The notes: generated from the sequence alone by a model not told the origin. Positions 1 through 6,591 are shown, numbered from the stretch's first letter. The stretch is 7,112 nt of DNA from Marinilabiliales bacterium (GCA_002869465.1 PKSW01000300.1:1-7112); one strand, 5' to 3'. Numbers and translations are program-made.

Positions 1-104
1 GAGGTGATGACGGCCATAGCAGCCCTGAAAGAGAGGTATTCGAAAACCCCTGCTCCAGGCAGTGCATACATTTCATCCAGGTATTTAAATAAATAATAAA
101 GCAT
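1..104 (-). CDS. mraY: Phospho-N-acetylmuramoyl-pentapeptide-transferase MraY, N-terminal fragment
   Basis: Only the first 34 codons and two bases are in the window; the gene runs off the left edge. The translation begins MLYYLFKYLDEMYALPGAG and continues VFEYLSFRAAMAVIT. This matches the start of Bacteroidota MraY, where an amphipathic N-terminus and a conserved SFRAAMA stretch lead into the first membrane helix. From family knowledge, MraY is a polytopic inner-membrane enzyme that transfers phospho-MurNAc-pentapeptide from UDP to undecaprenyl phosphate, giving lipid I. The ATG directly follows the murE TAG stop with no spacer, so translation is probably coupled. The position after murE is the usual dcw order. 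The catalytic aspartates lie outside the window and cannot be checked. Confidence 0.9.
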   Translation of the reverse strand, partial: MLYYLFKYLDEMYALPGAGVFEYLSFRAAMAVIT

Positions 105-1562
105 CTATACAGTTTCAAAAAGTTTATTAACAATGGCCATGTCATCAAAAGGATATTTCACGCCTTTTATCTCCTGGTATTTTTCGTGTCCTTTACCTGC
201 CACCAATATGATATCTCCAGGGCTGGCCAGGTTTACCGCTGTTTTAATGGCTGCTTCACGGTTGGTTATGGCCAGTGTTTTATTTGTTTTTGCCGGGTCA
301 ATGCCAGTTTGCATATCCTTAATGATCATCTCAGGATCCTCCGATCTTGGATTATCAGACGTGAGGATGACAGTATCACTCAAAAGGGAAGCAATCCGTG
401 CCATTTTTGGTCTTTTTTCCATATCGCGATCGCCACCAGCACCTATTAAAGTAATTAGTTTTTCGTTGTGAGTCCGGATAGAGTTGATAGTCTTCAATAC
501 ATTCTCCAGCGCATCGGGGGTGTGTGCATAATCAATAAAACAAGTGATGCCGGTACTTGACCTTAACATCTGAAAGCGGCCCTCTGCAGCATGAATTTTA
601 CTCAGTTTTGTAAGAACTGATTCATTGTCCTGGCCCAGCGAAATAGCTGTACCATATGCGGCTAAGAGGTTGTAAGCATTAAACTCTCCTGAAAGCAGGG
701 AATAAATTTCCTGTCCGTTTATTTGTAATTGCAAACCTTCAAAACTGCTTTCGATGATCTTTCCTTTAAAATCAGCCAGTGTTTTCAGGCTATAACTTTT
801 TTTAGTTGCCTTTGTATTCTGAAGCATCACGCGGCCATTCTTGTCATCTATATTCGAAAGTGTGAAAGCCGTTTTGGGTAGTTCGTCAAATAGTTTCTTC
901 TTGGCATTCAGATATTCCTTGAATGTTTTGTGATAATCCAGGTGGTCATGTGTGAGATTCGTAAAAACGGCCCCGCCGAATTTTAAACCGGCTATTCTGT
1001 CCTGGTCGATGGCGTGGCTACTCACTTCCATAAATACATATTCGCAACCTGCATCCACCATATCTTTTAATAGTTGATTCAGACTGACTGCATCAGGAGT
1101 GGTGTGGGTTGCCGGTGAAATTTTTCCGGCTATTTTATTTTGAATTGTTGAGATAAGACCTGTTTTATATCCCAAGCCGGTGAATAGATTATACAGCAGG
1201 GTAACCGTGGTGGTTTTTCCATTGGTACCTGTAATTCCAACCAGTTTCAGGTTATTAGAAGGCTGATCAAAGAAGTTTGAAGCAATTTGCCCGATGGCTT
1301 CTGAAGAATTCTCAACCTGGATATAAGTGACATCTAGCAATGTTGATACTGGAAGTTTACTGCAAATAACAGTAATAGCGCCATTTTGGATGGCTGTTTC
1401 AATGAATTGGTGGCCATCCACCTGGGTGCCTTTTATGGCGGCAAAAAGTGAGCCTGGAGATGCTTTCCTGGAATCAATACATAATCCTGATACAGAAATA
1501 TTCAACCTTCCTTTTGTTTGAAGGACCCTGATACCGGATAATATGTCTTGCAGCTTTTTCAC
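105..1562 (-). CDS. murE: UDP-N-acetylmuramoyl-tripeptide synthetase MurE (probably meso-diaminopimelate-adding)
   Basis: This cytoplasmic Mur ligase adds the third stem-peptide residue to UDP-MurNAc-L-Ala-D-Glu, using ATP. The 485-residue protein has normal length and the three Mur-ligase domains. The N-terminal UDP-binding domain carries CIDSRK near 28-33. The central ATPase domain has the P-loop GTNGKTT at 112-118, ATHTTPD at 151-157, SSH at 181-183 and THDHLDYH at 204-211. Lys221 sits where the carbamylated lysine is expected. The C-terminal domain has GGDRD at 376-380, DNPR at 403-406 and GKGHE at 456-460. DNPR is the signature of diaminopimelate-adding rather than lysine-adding MurE, and fits Bacteroidota peptidoglycan. 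The start is GTG, one base after the ftsI TAA. No upstream ATG is possible without running into ftsI, and the MKKLQDIL N-terminus aligns with the family. There is no clear Shine-Dalgarno site, so translational coupling to ftsI is likely. Confidence 0.96.
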   Translation of the reverse strand: MKKLQDILSGIRVLQTKGRLNISVSGLCIDSRKASPGSLFAAIKGTQVDGHQFIETAIQNGAITVICSKLPVSTLLDVTYIQVENSSEAIGQIASNFFDQPSNNLKLVGITGTNGKTTTVTLLYNLFTGLGYKTGLISTIQNKIAGKISPATHTTPDAVSLNQLLKDMVDAGCEYVFMEVSSHAIDQDRIAGLKFGGAVFTNLTHDHLDYHKTFKEYLNAKKKLFDELPKTAFTLSNIDDKNGRVMLQNTKATKKSYSLKTLADFKGKIIESSFEGLQLQINGQEIYSLLSGEFNAYNLLAAYGTAISLGQDNESVLTKLSKIHAAEGRFQMLRSSTGITCFIDYAHTPDALENVLKTINSIRTHNEKLITLIGAGGDRDMEKRPKMARIASLLSDTVILTSDNPRSEDPEMIIKDMQTGIDPAKTNKTLAITNREAAIKTAVNLASPGDIILVAGKGHEKYQEIKGVKYPFDDMAIVNKLFETV

Positions 1563-1563
1563 C

Positions 1564-3681
1564 TTAATAACTTGATAATTGTAAATTGATTTGTCTTCCT
1601 TTGGTAACCGGAGTGCCTGATCTGACAGATTGTGATCTAACCTTTCCTTTTCCGTTTAATACGGTTTGGTATCCAAGATTTTCTAATAGGAATACAGCAT
1701 CTTTCGCTTTCATTCCCACTACATTTGGGGTCAGGTTGTCAGGAAACAATTCTGGTTTTAATTCAATGCTTTCTTCATTTACTTCAGCGTAAGCCCATTG
1801 CTCTTCGTAAATAAAATCTTTGTGGTCATAACCGAGTTCATTGTAAATATTTTTTAAATCAGCATACCAGACGACTGAATTGACAGGAATCTGATGTATC
1901 GTATTCGTGTCTTCTTTGGTTTCCATCTCAAGGGCCAGGGAGGTGGCGTAGATTTTATCGGCAATTTCTTTAAATGCCGGGGCCGCAACAGATCCACCAT
2001 AGTATTTACCTGCAGAAGGATTGTTGATCACAACAATACATGAGTACTTTGGATTGTTCGCCGGAAAGTAACCAATAAATGATGCATTATAATTGGTTTT
2101 ATTGTACTTGCCTCCGACGGCAATCTGTGCTGTGCCTGTTTTACCGGCTACTTTGTAAGGGCTGCTAGCGAAAGTACTTTTCCCGGTACCATTTTCAACC
2201 ACACCTTCAAGCAGTGATCTGGCCAGTTGAATGGTTTCTTCAGAAGCAATGCTCTTATCAATGATTTCACTTTCGAATACCTCTTTTTGAATCCCTGCTT
2301 CCCTTATTTCAGTTACAAATTGCGGTTTAACCATCCTGCCATTGTTGGCAACGGCATTGTAAAGCGTCAGGTTTTGAAGAGGGGTTATAGTTAATTCATA
2401 ACCGATCGACATCCAGGGCAGGGAAGTACCATACCATGTTTTTTTATTGGAGGTATGTTTTACATAAGGTACACCTTCTCCCTGTATTTCAAGGCCAAGC
2501 TTTTTATTCAGCCCTAGGTCATAAAGTCCTTCGATATATTTTTCAGGCTCATCCTTATATGCTTCATAGATAATTTTGGAAACACCGACATTGGATGAGT
2601 GTTCAAAAACATCCCTTACGGTTACCCGGCCGTTCTTGATTTTATGTACATCCTTGAGAGGTCTGCCATAATAGGAAGTATAGCCTTCTCCTGTGATTAC
2701 ACTGTCTGTTAATTTGATCTTATGGTCTTCGAGGGCGGTCATTAACGAATAAAGTTTGAAGGTAGAGCCGGGTTCAATGCTTTCGCCAATGGCGTAATTG
2801 TAGGTTTCTTTATAGAAGTTGTCAGTGCTGTCGTACCTAAGGTTGGCAATGGCCTTTATGTGTCCTGTTGCAACTTCCATTACCACTGCACATCCCTGAA
2901 ATGCCTCGTTATTAATAAGTTGTCTGAGTAACGCCAACTCCGTCACATCCTGGATATTTACATCAATCGTAGTGACGATGTCCAGGCCATTTTTGGGTTC
3001 CACTTCATTCTCATCATGAATGGGCACCCAATCGCCTTGGTTGATGCGGCGCAATACCATTTTTCCATCTTCACCCGTAAGCACATCCGTAAAAGCGCCT
3101 TCTAAACCAACAAACAGATTTTCTTCTTTAATTTCATAACCGATGGTCCGTCCGGCAAGTTCTCTAAAAGGCCTGACACGTGTTGTTTTCTGAATGGTAA
3201 TTAAACCGCCGCTGTATTTTCCACGTCTCAATATCGGCAGTTTTCTCAGCTCTTTAAGCTGGTCGTATGTGGCTGCCCTACTTAACAGAAAATATCGTTT
3301 ACCGTTTTTCCTGGCTTTGATCAGATCATTTTTGATCTGCCATTGCGATGATTTTTTGAATGTGTTGGCCAAACCTTTGGAGAGAGAGTCGATCTTACCA
3401 TAGAAAAGTTCATCAGGGATGTGGGGTGAAGCTACATCAAACCTGATCTCGAATATGGGAACCGAAGTGGCGAGCAGGCTGCCATCAGCGGCAAGAATAT
3501 TTCCCCTACTGGCTTCCAAATTGGCCACGGTTAGTTCTTGGTGCTGCGATTGCTGTTTTAACTCTTCTCCTTCAACAATTTGAATAAGCAGCATCTTGGT
3601 GATGATGGCCACACCAAAGACCAGTATCCCGAAATATACCAGGTAAACACGCCATAATATGTCTTTCTTCTGATCTGTCAA
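1564..3681 (-). CDS. ftsI: Septal peptidoglycan transpeptidase FtsI (class B penicillin-binding protein, PBP3/SpoVD type) with PASTA domain
   Basis: This inner-membrane D,D-transpeptidase crosslinks septal peptidoglycan together with FtsW. The 705-residue protein has a short cytoplasmic tail, one membrane helix at about 12-35, and a PBP dimerisation/pedestal region from about 50 (SRGNIL at 58-63) to about 230. The transpeptidase domain spans about 240-580, with serine nucleophile STFK at 306-309, SSN at 362-364 and KTGTAQ at 514-519. A single C-terminal PASTA domain (about 648-703) contains PNVVGMKAKDAVFLLENLGY. One PASTA domain is common in Bacteroidota FtsI and absent from E. coli FtsI. The start is TTG: an in-frame TAA (the ftsL stop) lies two codons upstream, and the next ATG (codon 30) falls inside the membrane helix, so TTG is the only sensible start. 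It is 3 nt from ftsL and 1 nt from murE. All catalytic motifs are intact. Confidence 0.96.
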   Translation of the reverse strand: MTDQKKDILWRVYLVYFGILVFGVAIITKMLLIQIVEGEELKQQSQHQELTVANLEASRGNILAADGSLLATSVPIFEIRFDVASPHIPDELFYGKIDSLSKGLANTFKKSSQWQIKNDLIKARKNGKRYFLLSRAATYDQLKELRKLPILRRGKYSGGLITIQKTTRVRPFRELAGRTIGYEIKEENLFVGLEGAFTDVLTGEDGKMVLRRINQGDWVPIHDENEVEPKNGLDIVTTIDVNIQDVTELALLRQLINNEAFQGCAVVMEVATGHIKAIANLRYDSTDNFYKETYNYAIGESIEPGSTFKLYSLMTALEDHKIKLTDSVITGEGYTSYYGRPLKDVHKIKNGRVTVRDVFEHSSNVGVSKIIYEAYKDEPEKYIEGLYDLGLNKKLGLEIQGEGVPYVKHTSNKKTWYGTSLPWMSIGYELTITPLQNLTLYNAVANNGRMVKPQFVTEIREAGIQKEVFESEIIDKSIASEETIQLARSLLEGVVENGTGKSTFASSPYKVAGKTGTAQIAVGGKYNKTNYNASFIGYFPANNPKYSCIVVINNPSAGKYYGGSVAAPAFKEIADKIYATSLALEMETKEDTNTIHQIPVNSVVWYADLKNIYNELGYDHKDFIYEEQWAYAEVNEESIELKPELFPDNLTPNVVGMKAKDAVFLLENLGYQTVLNGKGKVRSQSVRSGTPVTKGRQINLQLSSY

Positions 3682-3684
3682 AGC

Positions 3685-4080
3685 TTACTGTTTATCGTTG
3701 ATTTTTTTAACTTTTAATGTTTTCACCGGTTGCCTGTTCTCCTTCACACCAGTTGCTTCAAGCCTTTTTGAAATTTGCGATTGTTTTGATAGTTCCATCA
3801 AATCTGATTTACTATCAATAAACTCGAACCGTAGTTCTTTGAGCTCTCTGTGCAAGTGGCTTATTTCCCTGATCTTCTCTTCAGCCAGGTAATTATTAGC
3901 GATATAAATAAAAGCCAGGAATGCTATAAAAAGCAGAAAAGGAAAAAGACTGAAAGTCTTCTCGGTGATGAGCTCACCGCCAAGGATGCCTTTTGTTGTG
4001 CTACCAATATGGGTTTCCACCTTAGGCAACTTTAACCTTTTCTCCTTTTTTGGTTTCTTTATTTTATTTACCGGTTTCAT
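3685..4080 (-). CDS. ftsL: FtsL-like bitopic cell division protein
   Basis: This is a 131-residue membrane protein in the position where ftsL sits, between rsmH and ftsI. It has a very basic cytoplasmic tail (about 1-22, rich in Lys), one hydrophobic helix at about 43-62, and a charged, probably coiled-coil segment at about 65-108 on the periplasmic side. A basic tail rich in Lys and Arg follows. This is the architecture of FtsL/DivIC-type proteins, which in other bacteria form a complex with FtsQ/DivIB and FtsB and activate FtsWI. Sequence similarity to proteobacterial FtsL is too weak to see by eye. It resembles the separate Bacteroidota FtsL-like family, so the call rests on topology, size and position. 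Its ATG overlaps the rsmH TAA by one base (TAATG), and its stop is 3 nt before ftsI and in the same frame. Confidence 0.85.
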   Translation of the reverse strand: MKPVNKIKKPKKEKRLKLPKVETHIGSTTKGILGGELITEKTFSLFPFLLFIAFLAFIYIANNYLAEEKIREISHLHRELKELRFEFIDSKSDLMELSKQSQISKRLEATGVKENRQPVKTLKVKKINDKQ

Positions 4081-4973
4081 TATATCTTTTCAGCAATTCG
4101 TAAGTGGGCACTTCTGGCCCTGCTATTCAATTCAATTTCATTTGCATCTGCTACAATTACCTTCCTGTTAACGGCTTTGTAGATCAACTCAGGATTTCCG
4201 TAAAAATCCTTTTTTAGCTTGCCTTCAAAATTTCCTGTTTTAATTAGGTTTTTAACCAGCCTGTCTTCGAGTGAATGGTAGGAGATCACCACAAGCCTTC
4301 CTTGGGGGGCCAGCATTTCAGTGGCCTGGAGCAGCAATTCTTTTAATGCATCGATCTCATCATTTACATAAATTCGTATTCCCTGAAATAGCATCGCCAG
4401 TGATTTATTGCATTTGTTAGGAGGAAAGCAGGATTGAACAGCGCTCACCAGGTCAGAAGTTGTGGCGATCTGATTTAAATCCCTTGCTGCAACAATGGCT
4501 TTCGCTACTTTATAACTATTATTCAGTTCCCCGTAATTACGGATGATTTTAGTCAGTTCTTCAAGTGAATATGTGTTCACAAGTTCACGGGCTGTCAAGG
4601 GTGCGTCCTGGTTCATACGCATATCCAATTCGCCATCCAATCGAGTTGAGAAGCCTCTTTCAGCTACATCAAATTGGTGGGACGAAACACCCAGGTCAGC
4701 AAGAATACCATTTACTGAGTTGACGCCATAAAGTTTTAAGAAATTTTTTAAATGCCTGAAATTGTGATTGATCAATATGAAATGCTCATCGTCAATTACA
4801 TTTTCAAGTGCATCTTTATCCTGGTCGAAGGCGTATAGACGTCCTTCTTTCAGATGCTGTAAAATCAATTTAGAATGACCACCACCACCAAATGTGGCGT
4901 CCACATAGGTACCTCCGGGTTTAATCTGAAGGCCTTCAATACTTTTATTTAGCAATACTGGATTGTGGTACAT
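4080..4973 (-). CDS. rsmH: 16S rRNA (cytosine(1402)-N(4))-methyltransferase RsmH (MraW)
   Basis: This cytoplasmic S-adenosylmethionine-dependent enzyme methylates N4 of C1402 in the decoding centre of 16S rRNA. The 297-residue protein shows the family motifs in order: HNPVLL at 3-8, the SAM-binding loop DATFGGGGHS at 25-34, FDQD at 49-52, DLGVSS at 93-98, RGFS at 106-109, DMRM at 117-120, PNKCNKSLAMLFQGIRI around 185-201, YHSLEDR at 232-238 and NSRARSAHLR at 283-292. I start it at the ATG giving MYHNPVLL. The open frame extends 29 codons further upstream, but that part overlaps mraZ, lacks family similarity and would bury the conserved N-terminus. With this start it lies 4 nt after the mraZ stop. 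The FQGIR stretch is usually FQALR in relatives, a mild substitution. Its place in the dcw operon is typical, although the enzyme acts on ribosomes. Confidence 0.97.
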   Translation of the reverse strand: MYHNPVLLNKSIEGLQIKPGGTYVDATFGGGGHSKLILQHLKEGRLYAFDQDKDALENVIDDEHFILINHNFRHLKNFLKLYGVNSVNGILADLGVSSHQFDVAERGFSTRLDGELDMRMNQDAPLTARELVNTYSLEELTKIIRNYGELNNSYKVAKAIVAARDLNQIATTSDLVSAVQSCFPPNKCNKSLAMLFQGIRIYVNDEIDALKELLLQATEMLAPQGRLVVISYHSLEDRLVKNLIKTGNFEGKLKKDFYGNPELIYKAVNRKVIVADANEIELNSRARSAHLRIAEKI

Positions 4974-4977
4974 TCCA

Positions 4978-5439
4978 TTAATTATCAGTTTCAAACTCGC
5001 CCATAACTTCTTCTGCCAAATCGGCAAAGTCATCCGGATCATAGTCAACTGCCTGTTCATAGGCAGCTTTATCCCAGATCTCGATGCGGTTTACAACTGA
5101 TGTAAGTACGATCTCTTTTTTGATTCCGCCATATGCCTGCAAGTCCTTTGGAATAAGAAGCCTGCCGGGGCCGTCCAACTCAACCGGTTTCACACCAGCC
5201 ATAAACTTGGTTATGAATTCTGCATTTTTCTTTTTAAACATGTTAAGCTTGCTTACCATGCTTGTTTCATCCTGCCAATGATCAACAGGGAAAAGTTCAA
5301 GGCATTTTTTAAAAATGCTGCGCTTGATAACAAACCCCTGTTTGTAGGTTTCTCCCATCTGGTTTTTGAAAGGAGCCGGAAACATGAATCGACCTTTAAC
5401 GTCAACTTTACATTCATATGTTCCTAGGATATTTATCAT
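4978..5439 (-). CDS. mraZ: Transcriptional regulator MraZ
   Basis: MraZ is a DNA-binding regulator of the dcw cluster, built from two AbrB/SpoVT-like half-domains that assemble into ring-shaped oligomers. In the 153-residue protein both halves keep the DxxxR signature: Asp13-Arg17 in DVKGRFMFP, and Asp89-Arg93 in DGPGRLLIP. The C-terminal tail from about 130 is acidic (DYDPDDFADLAEEVMGEFE), as is often seen in Bacteroidota. In E. coli, MraZ represses its own promoter through direct repeats containing TGGG at a 10-bp period. The region just upstream of this gene has an equivalent array (5475-5514), so autoregulation is likely. The ATG gives MINILGTYECKVDVKGR, the expected N-terminus. It is the first gene of the operon, and rsmH follows after 4 nt. 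No Shine-Dalgarno sequence is visible. Confidence 0.96.
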   Translation of the reverse strand: MINILGTYECKVDVKGRFMFPAPFKNQMGETYKQGFVIKRSIFKKCLELFPVDHWQDETSMVSKLNMFKKKNAEFITKFMAGVKPVELDGPGRLLIPKDLQAYGGIKKEIVLTSVVNRIEIWDKAAYEQAVDYDPDDFADLAEEVMGEFETDN

Positions 5440-5461
5440 TGAATTTTGCAGATTAATGGCG

Positions 5462-5469
5462 TAAATGTA
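5462..5469 (-). promoter_or_regulatory. Possible -7 element of the mraZ operon promoter
   Basis: Read on the minus strand this is TACATTTA, seven of eight positions of the Bacteroidota -7 consensus TAnnTTTG. It lies 22 nt upstream of the mraZ ATG and directly after the MraZ-box array. No well-spaced TTTG or TTG -33 element precedes it. If it is real, the 5' leader would be very short and the MraZ boxes would cover the -33 region, which fits repression. The match could be chance in AT-rich DNA. Confidence 0.3.
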
Positions 5470-5474
5470 CTAAG

Positions 5475-5514
5475 ATTTTACCACAATTTTACATAATTTA
5501 CCACCTTTTACCAC
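5475..5514 (-). promoter_or_regulatory. MraZ-box array: four tandem 10-bp operator units
   Basis: On the minus strand, reading toward mraZ, four consecutive 10-bp units stand in register: GTGGTAAAAG (5514-5505), GTGGTAAATT (5504-5495), ATGTAAAATT (5494-5485, degenerate) and GTGGTAAAAT (5484-5475). Three units share GTGGTAAA exactly. The 10-bp period puts all copies on one face of the helix. E. coli MraZ binds three TGGG-containing repeats with the same 10-bp period just upstream of mraZ, and Mycoplasma MraZ binds related AAAGTG-type repeats. The location, 35 nt before the mraZ start codon, and the shared GTGG core make an autoregulatory MraZ operator the best reading. Binding by this protein is inferred, not shown. 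Confidence 0.8.
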
Positions 5515-5515
5515 A

Positions 5516-5525
5516 TTGTTAACAA
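5516..5525. repeat. 10-bp perfect palindrome next to the MraZ boxes
   Basis: TTGTTAACAA is a perfect palindrome one base upstream of the first MraZ box, seen from mraZ. It could be a small operator half-site pair or a chance AT-rich palindrome. It is too short for a terminator. The related word TGTTAC follows at 5528-5533. No protein can be assigned. Confidence 0.3.
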
Positions 5526-5619
5526 AATGTTACGTTTTTGGCCATAAATTTTCATTGCCAGTCAACTTAATATTTTGATGCTCAATAAATAATATTTTAC
5601 AAAAAGAGTGGGAGATGAC

Positions 5620-5655
5620 TTATTAACAGAAATCAAAATTCACAATTGTTAATAA
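5620..5655. repeat. Interrupted inverted repeat upstream of the acyltransferase promoter
   Basis: TTATTAACA (5620-5628) and TGTTAATAA (5647-5655) are perfect 9-bp inverted arms separated by 18 bp. The arm centres are 27 bp apart, about two and a half helical turns. The right arm ends 23 bp before the -7 element at 5679, where an activator or repressor of the divergent gene could sit. Each arm also differs by one base from a DnaA-box consensus TTATnCACA. The DNA here is AT-rich, so a chance pairing of this size is quite possible. Confidence 0.35.
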
Positions 5656-5678
5656 CCGGTGAATTACTTTGATTGACG

Positions 5679-5686
5679 TATCTTTG
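5679..5686 (+). promoter_or_regulatory. Bacteroidota-type -7 promoter element for the acyltransferase gene
   Basis: TATCTTTG is a perfect match to the -7 consensus TAnnTTTG used by the Bacteroidota primary sigma factor. It lies 33 to 40 nt before the ATG at 5719. Transcription would start near 5690-5694, giving a leader of about 25-30 nt, typical for the phylum. No TTTG/TTG -33 element is found at the usual 19-20 bp spacing; the sequence there is ACCGGTG. The promoter may therefore be weak or need an activator. No Shine-Dalgarno sequence precedes the ATG. Confidence 0.55.
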
Positions 5687-5718
5687 TAGTTGCTGAAGAG
5701 CGCAATAAGTTACAACAT

Positions 5719-6588
5719 ATGGAAAGTGCGAAGCCAACACCGGCACTGGTTGACATTGAAAAAGTCATCAAAGATAAGAGTCCGACACTCAAAAAAATGC
5801 TGCCGGGGTTTATAACTGCGTATTTAAAACGAATAATACACCAGGATGAGCTCAATTTTTACCTGACGGAATATGCCCATTTGCAAGGAGTAGAATTTAT
5901 TGATGCTGTTTTGGGATATATCAATACTAAGCTTGAACTGGTCGGGCTTGAGAATATTCCAAAAACTGAAAAATGTATTATTGCTTCAAACCATCCGTTG
6001 GGCGGACTGGATGGTATGGCCTTAATGCTCGCAGTGAGTCATGTAAGAGGAGATATTGTATTTCCCGTGAATGATATCCTGATGAATGTGAAAAACCTGG
6101 AGTCATTATTTATCCCCATAAATAAGCATGGCTCAAATGCTGAAAATATAAAGATCATCAATGATACTTTTGCTTCGGATAAGGTGGTGTGTTATTTTCC
6201 TGCCGGATTGGTTTCGAGGAAAACAGGCAGCGAGATTCGGGACATGGAATGGAAATCGACTTTTATAACGAAAGCAAAGCGATTTAACAGGGATATTATT
6301 CCAACGCATATAAGCGGTAGAAATACCAATTTCTTTTATAACCTGGCCAATATCAGGAAAAAATTGGGGGTCAAAGCCAACCTCGAAATGCTATACCTGG
6401 TGGATGAGTTTCACAAGCAAAAAAATCAAACCCTGGTAATTACTTTCGGCCCCAACATTCCATACCAAACCTTTGATAAAAGATTTACGGCTGCCCAATG
6501 GGCTGATTTAGTAAAGCAATATGTTTATAAAATGGGCGCTGGTTATAAAGAAGCTTTCGAGAAGTTTTTAGAGCAAAAATCTATTTAA
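5719..6588 (+). CDS. PlsC-like 1-acyl-sn-glycerol-3-phosphate / lyso-aminolipid acyltransferase family protein
   Basis: This 289-residue protein belongs to the LPLAT (PlsC-like) acyltransferases, which move an acyl chain from acyl-ACP or acyl-CoA to a lyso-lipid at the inner face of the membrane. Motif I is NHPLGGLDG at 91-99, with His92 and Asp98 five residues apart rather than the classic four. A second block, LFIPINKHG, is at 130-138. Motif III is FPAGLVSR at 160-167, where PlsC has FPEGTRS, so the motif glutamate is replaced by alanine. A final block, DIIPTHISG, is at 192-200. About 80 residues precede motif I (LPGFITAYLKRIIHQDEL and VEFIDAVLGY). From memory, this pattern resembles Bacteroidota proteins annotated as glycerol acyltransferases, possibly related to the O-acyltransferase of glycine/ornithine lipid synthesis (GlsA/OlsA type). 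That substrate is a guess, since no N-acyltransferase partner is in the window. No signal peptide or clear membrane helix is seen. It is divergent from mraZ and has its own promoter element. Confidence 0.8.
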   Translation: MESAKPTPALVDIEKVIKDKSPTLKKMLPGFITAYLKRIIHQDELNFYLTEYAHLQGVEFIDAVLGYINTKLELVGLENIPKTEKCIIASNHPLGGLDGMALMLAVSHVRGDIVFPVNDILMNVKNLESLFIPINKHGSNAENIKIINDTFASDKVVCYFPAGLVSRKTGSEIRDMEWKSTFITKAKRFNRDIIPTHISGRNTNFFYNLANIRKKLGVKANLEMLYLVDEFHKQKNQTLVITFGPNIPYQTFDKRFTAAQWADLVKQYVYKMGAGYKEAFEKFLEQKSI

Positions 6589-6591
6589 TTC

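Larger units (their letters stand above)
5440..5718. other. Divergent intergenic control region between mraZ and the acyltransferase gene
   Basis: This AT-rich 279-bp spacer is the only sizeable non-coding stretch in the window. From left to right it holds a possible mraZ -7 element, the four-unit MraZ-box array, a TTGTTAACAA palindrome, about 90 bp with nothing I recognise (5530-5619), a 9-bp inverted repeat and a perfect TAnnTTTG element for the rightward gene. No small ORF, RNA gene or terminator hairpin is evident in it. It is the only candidate control region for the leftward operon start. Confidence 0.75.

Noticed and set aside
133..471. Plus-strand open frame of 112 codons opposite murE
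   Set aside because: It is a shadow of the murE reading frame: the minus strand encodes conserved GGDRD, DNPR and GKGHE motifs here, and the plus-strand product shows no recognisable domain.
3682..3687. ftsL-ftsI fusion by stop readthrough, since both genes share a frame
   Set aside because: The join would follow the periplasmic C-terminus of FtsL with the cytoplasmic N-terminus of FtsI, which is topologically unlikely, and no readthrough signal is visible. Separate translation from TTG is simpler.
4974..5060. N-terminal extension of rsmH by 29 codons into mraZ
   Set aside because: The extra stretch overlaps the well-supported mraZ coding sequence by 83 nt, has no family similarity, and the conserved HNPVLL start of RsmH lies just after the ATG at 4973.
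5516..5655. Replication origin in the AT-rich divergent spacer
   Set aside because: The near-DnaA words have a mismatch, there are only two, and no dnaA, dnaN or similar neighbours are present. A transcription control region explains the context better.
5664..5855. Minus-strand open frame of 63 codons over the acyltransferase start
   Set aside because: It overlaps the promoter and first codons of a well-supported plus-strand gene and has no recognisable features beyond chance hydrophobicity.
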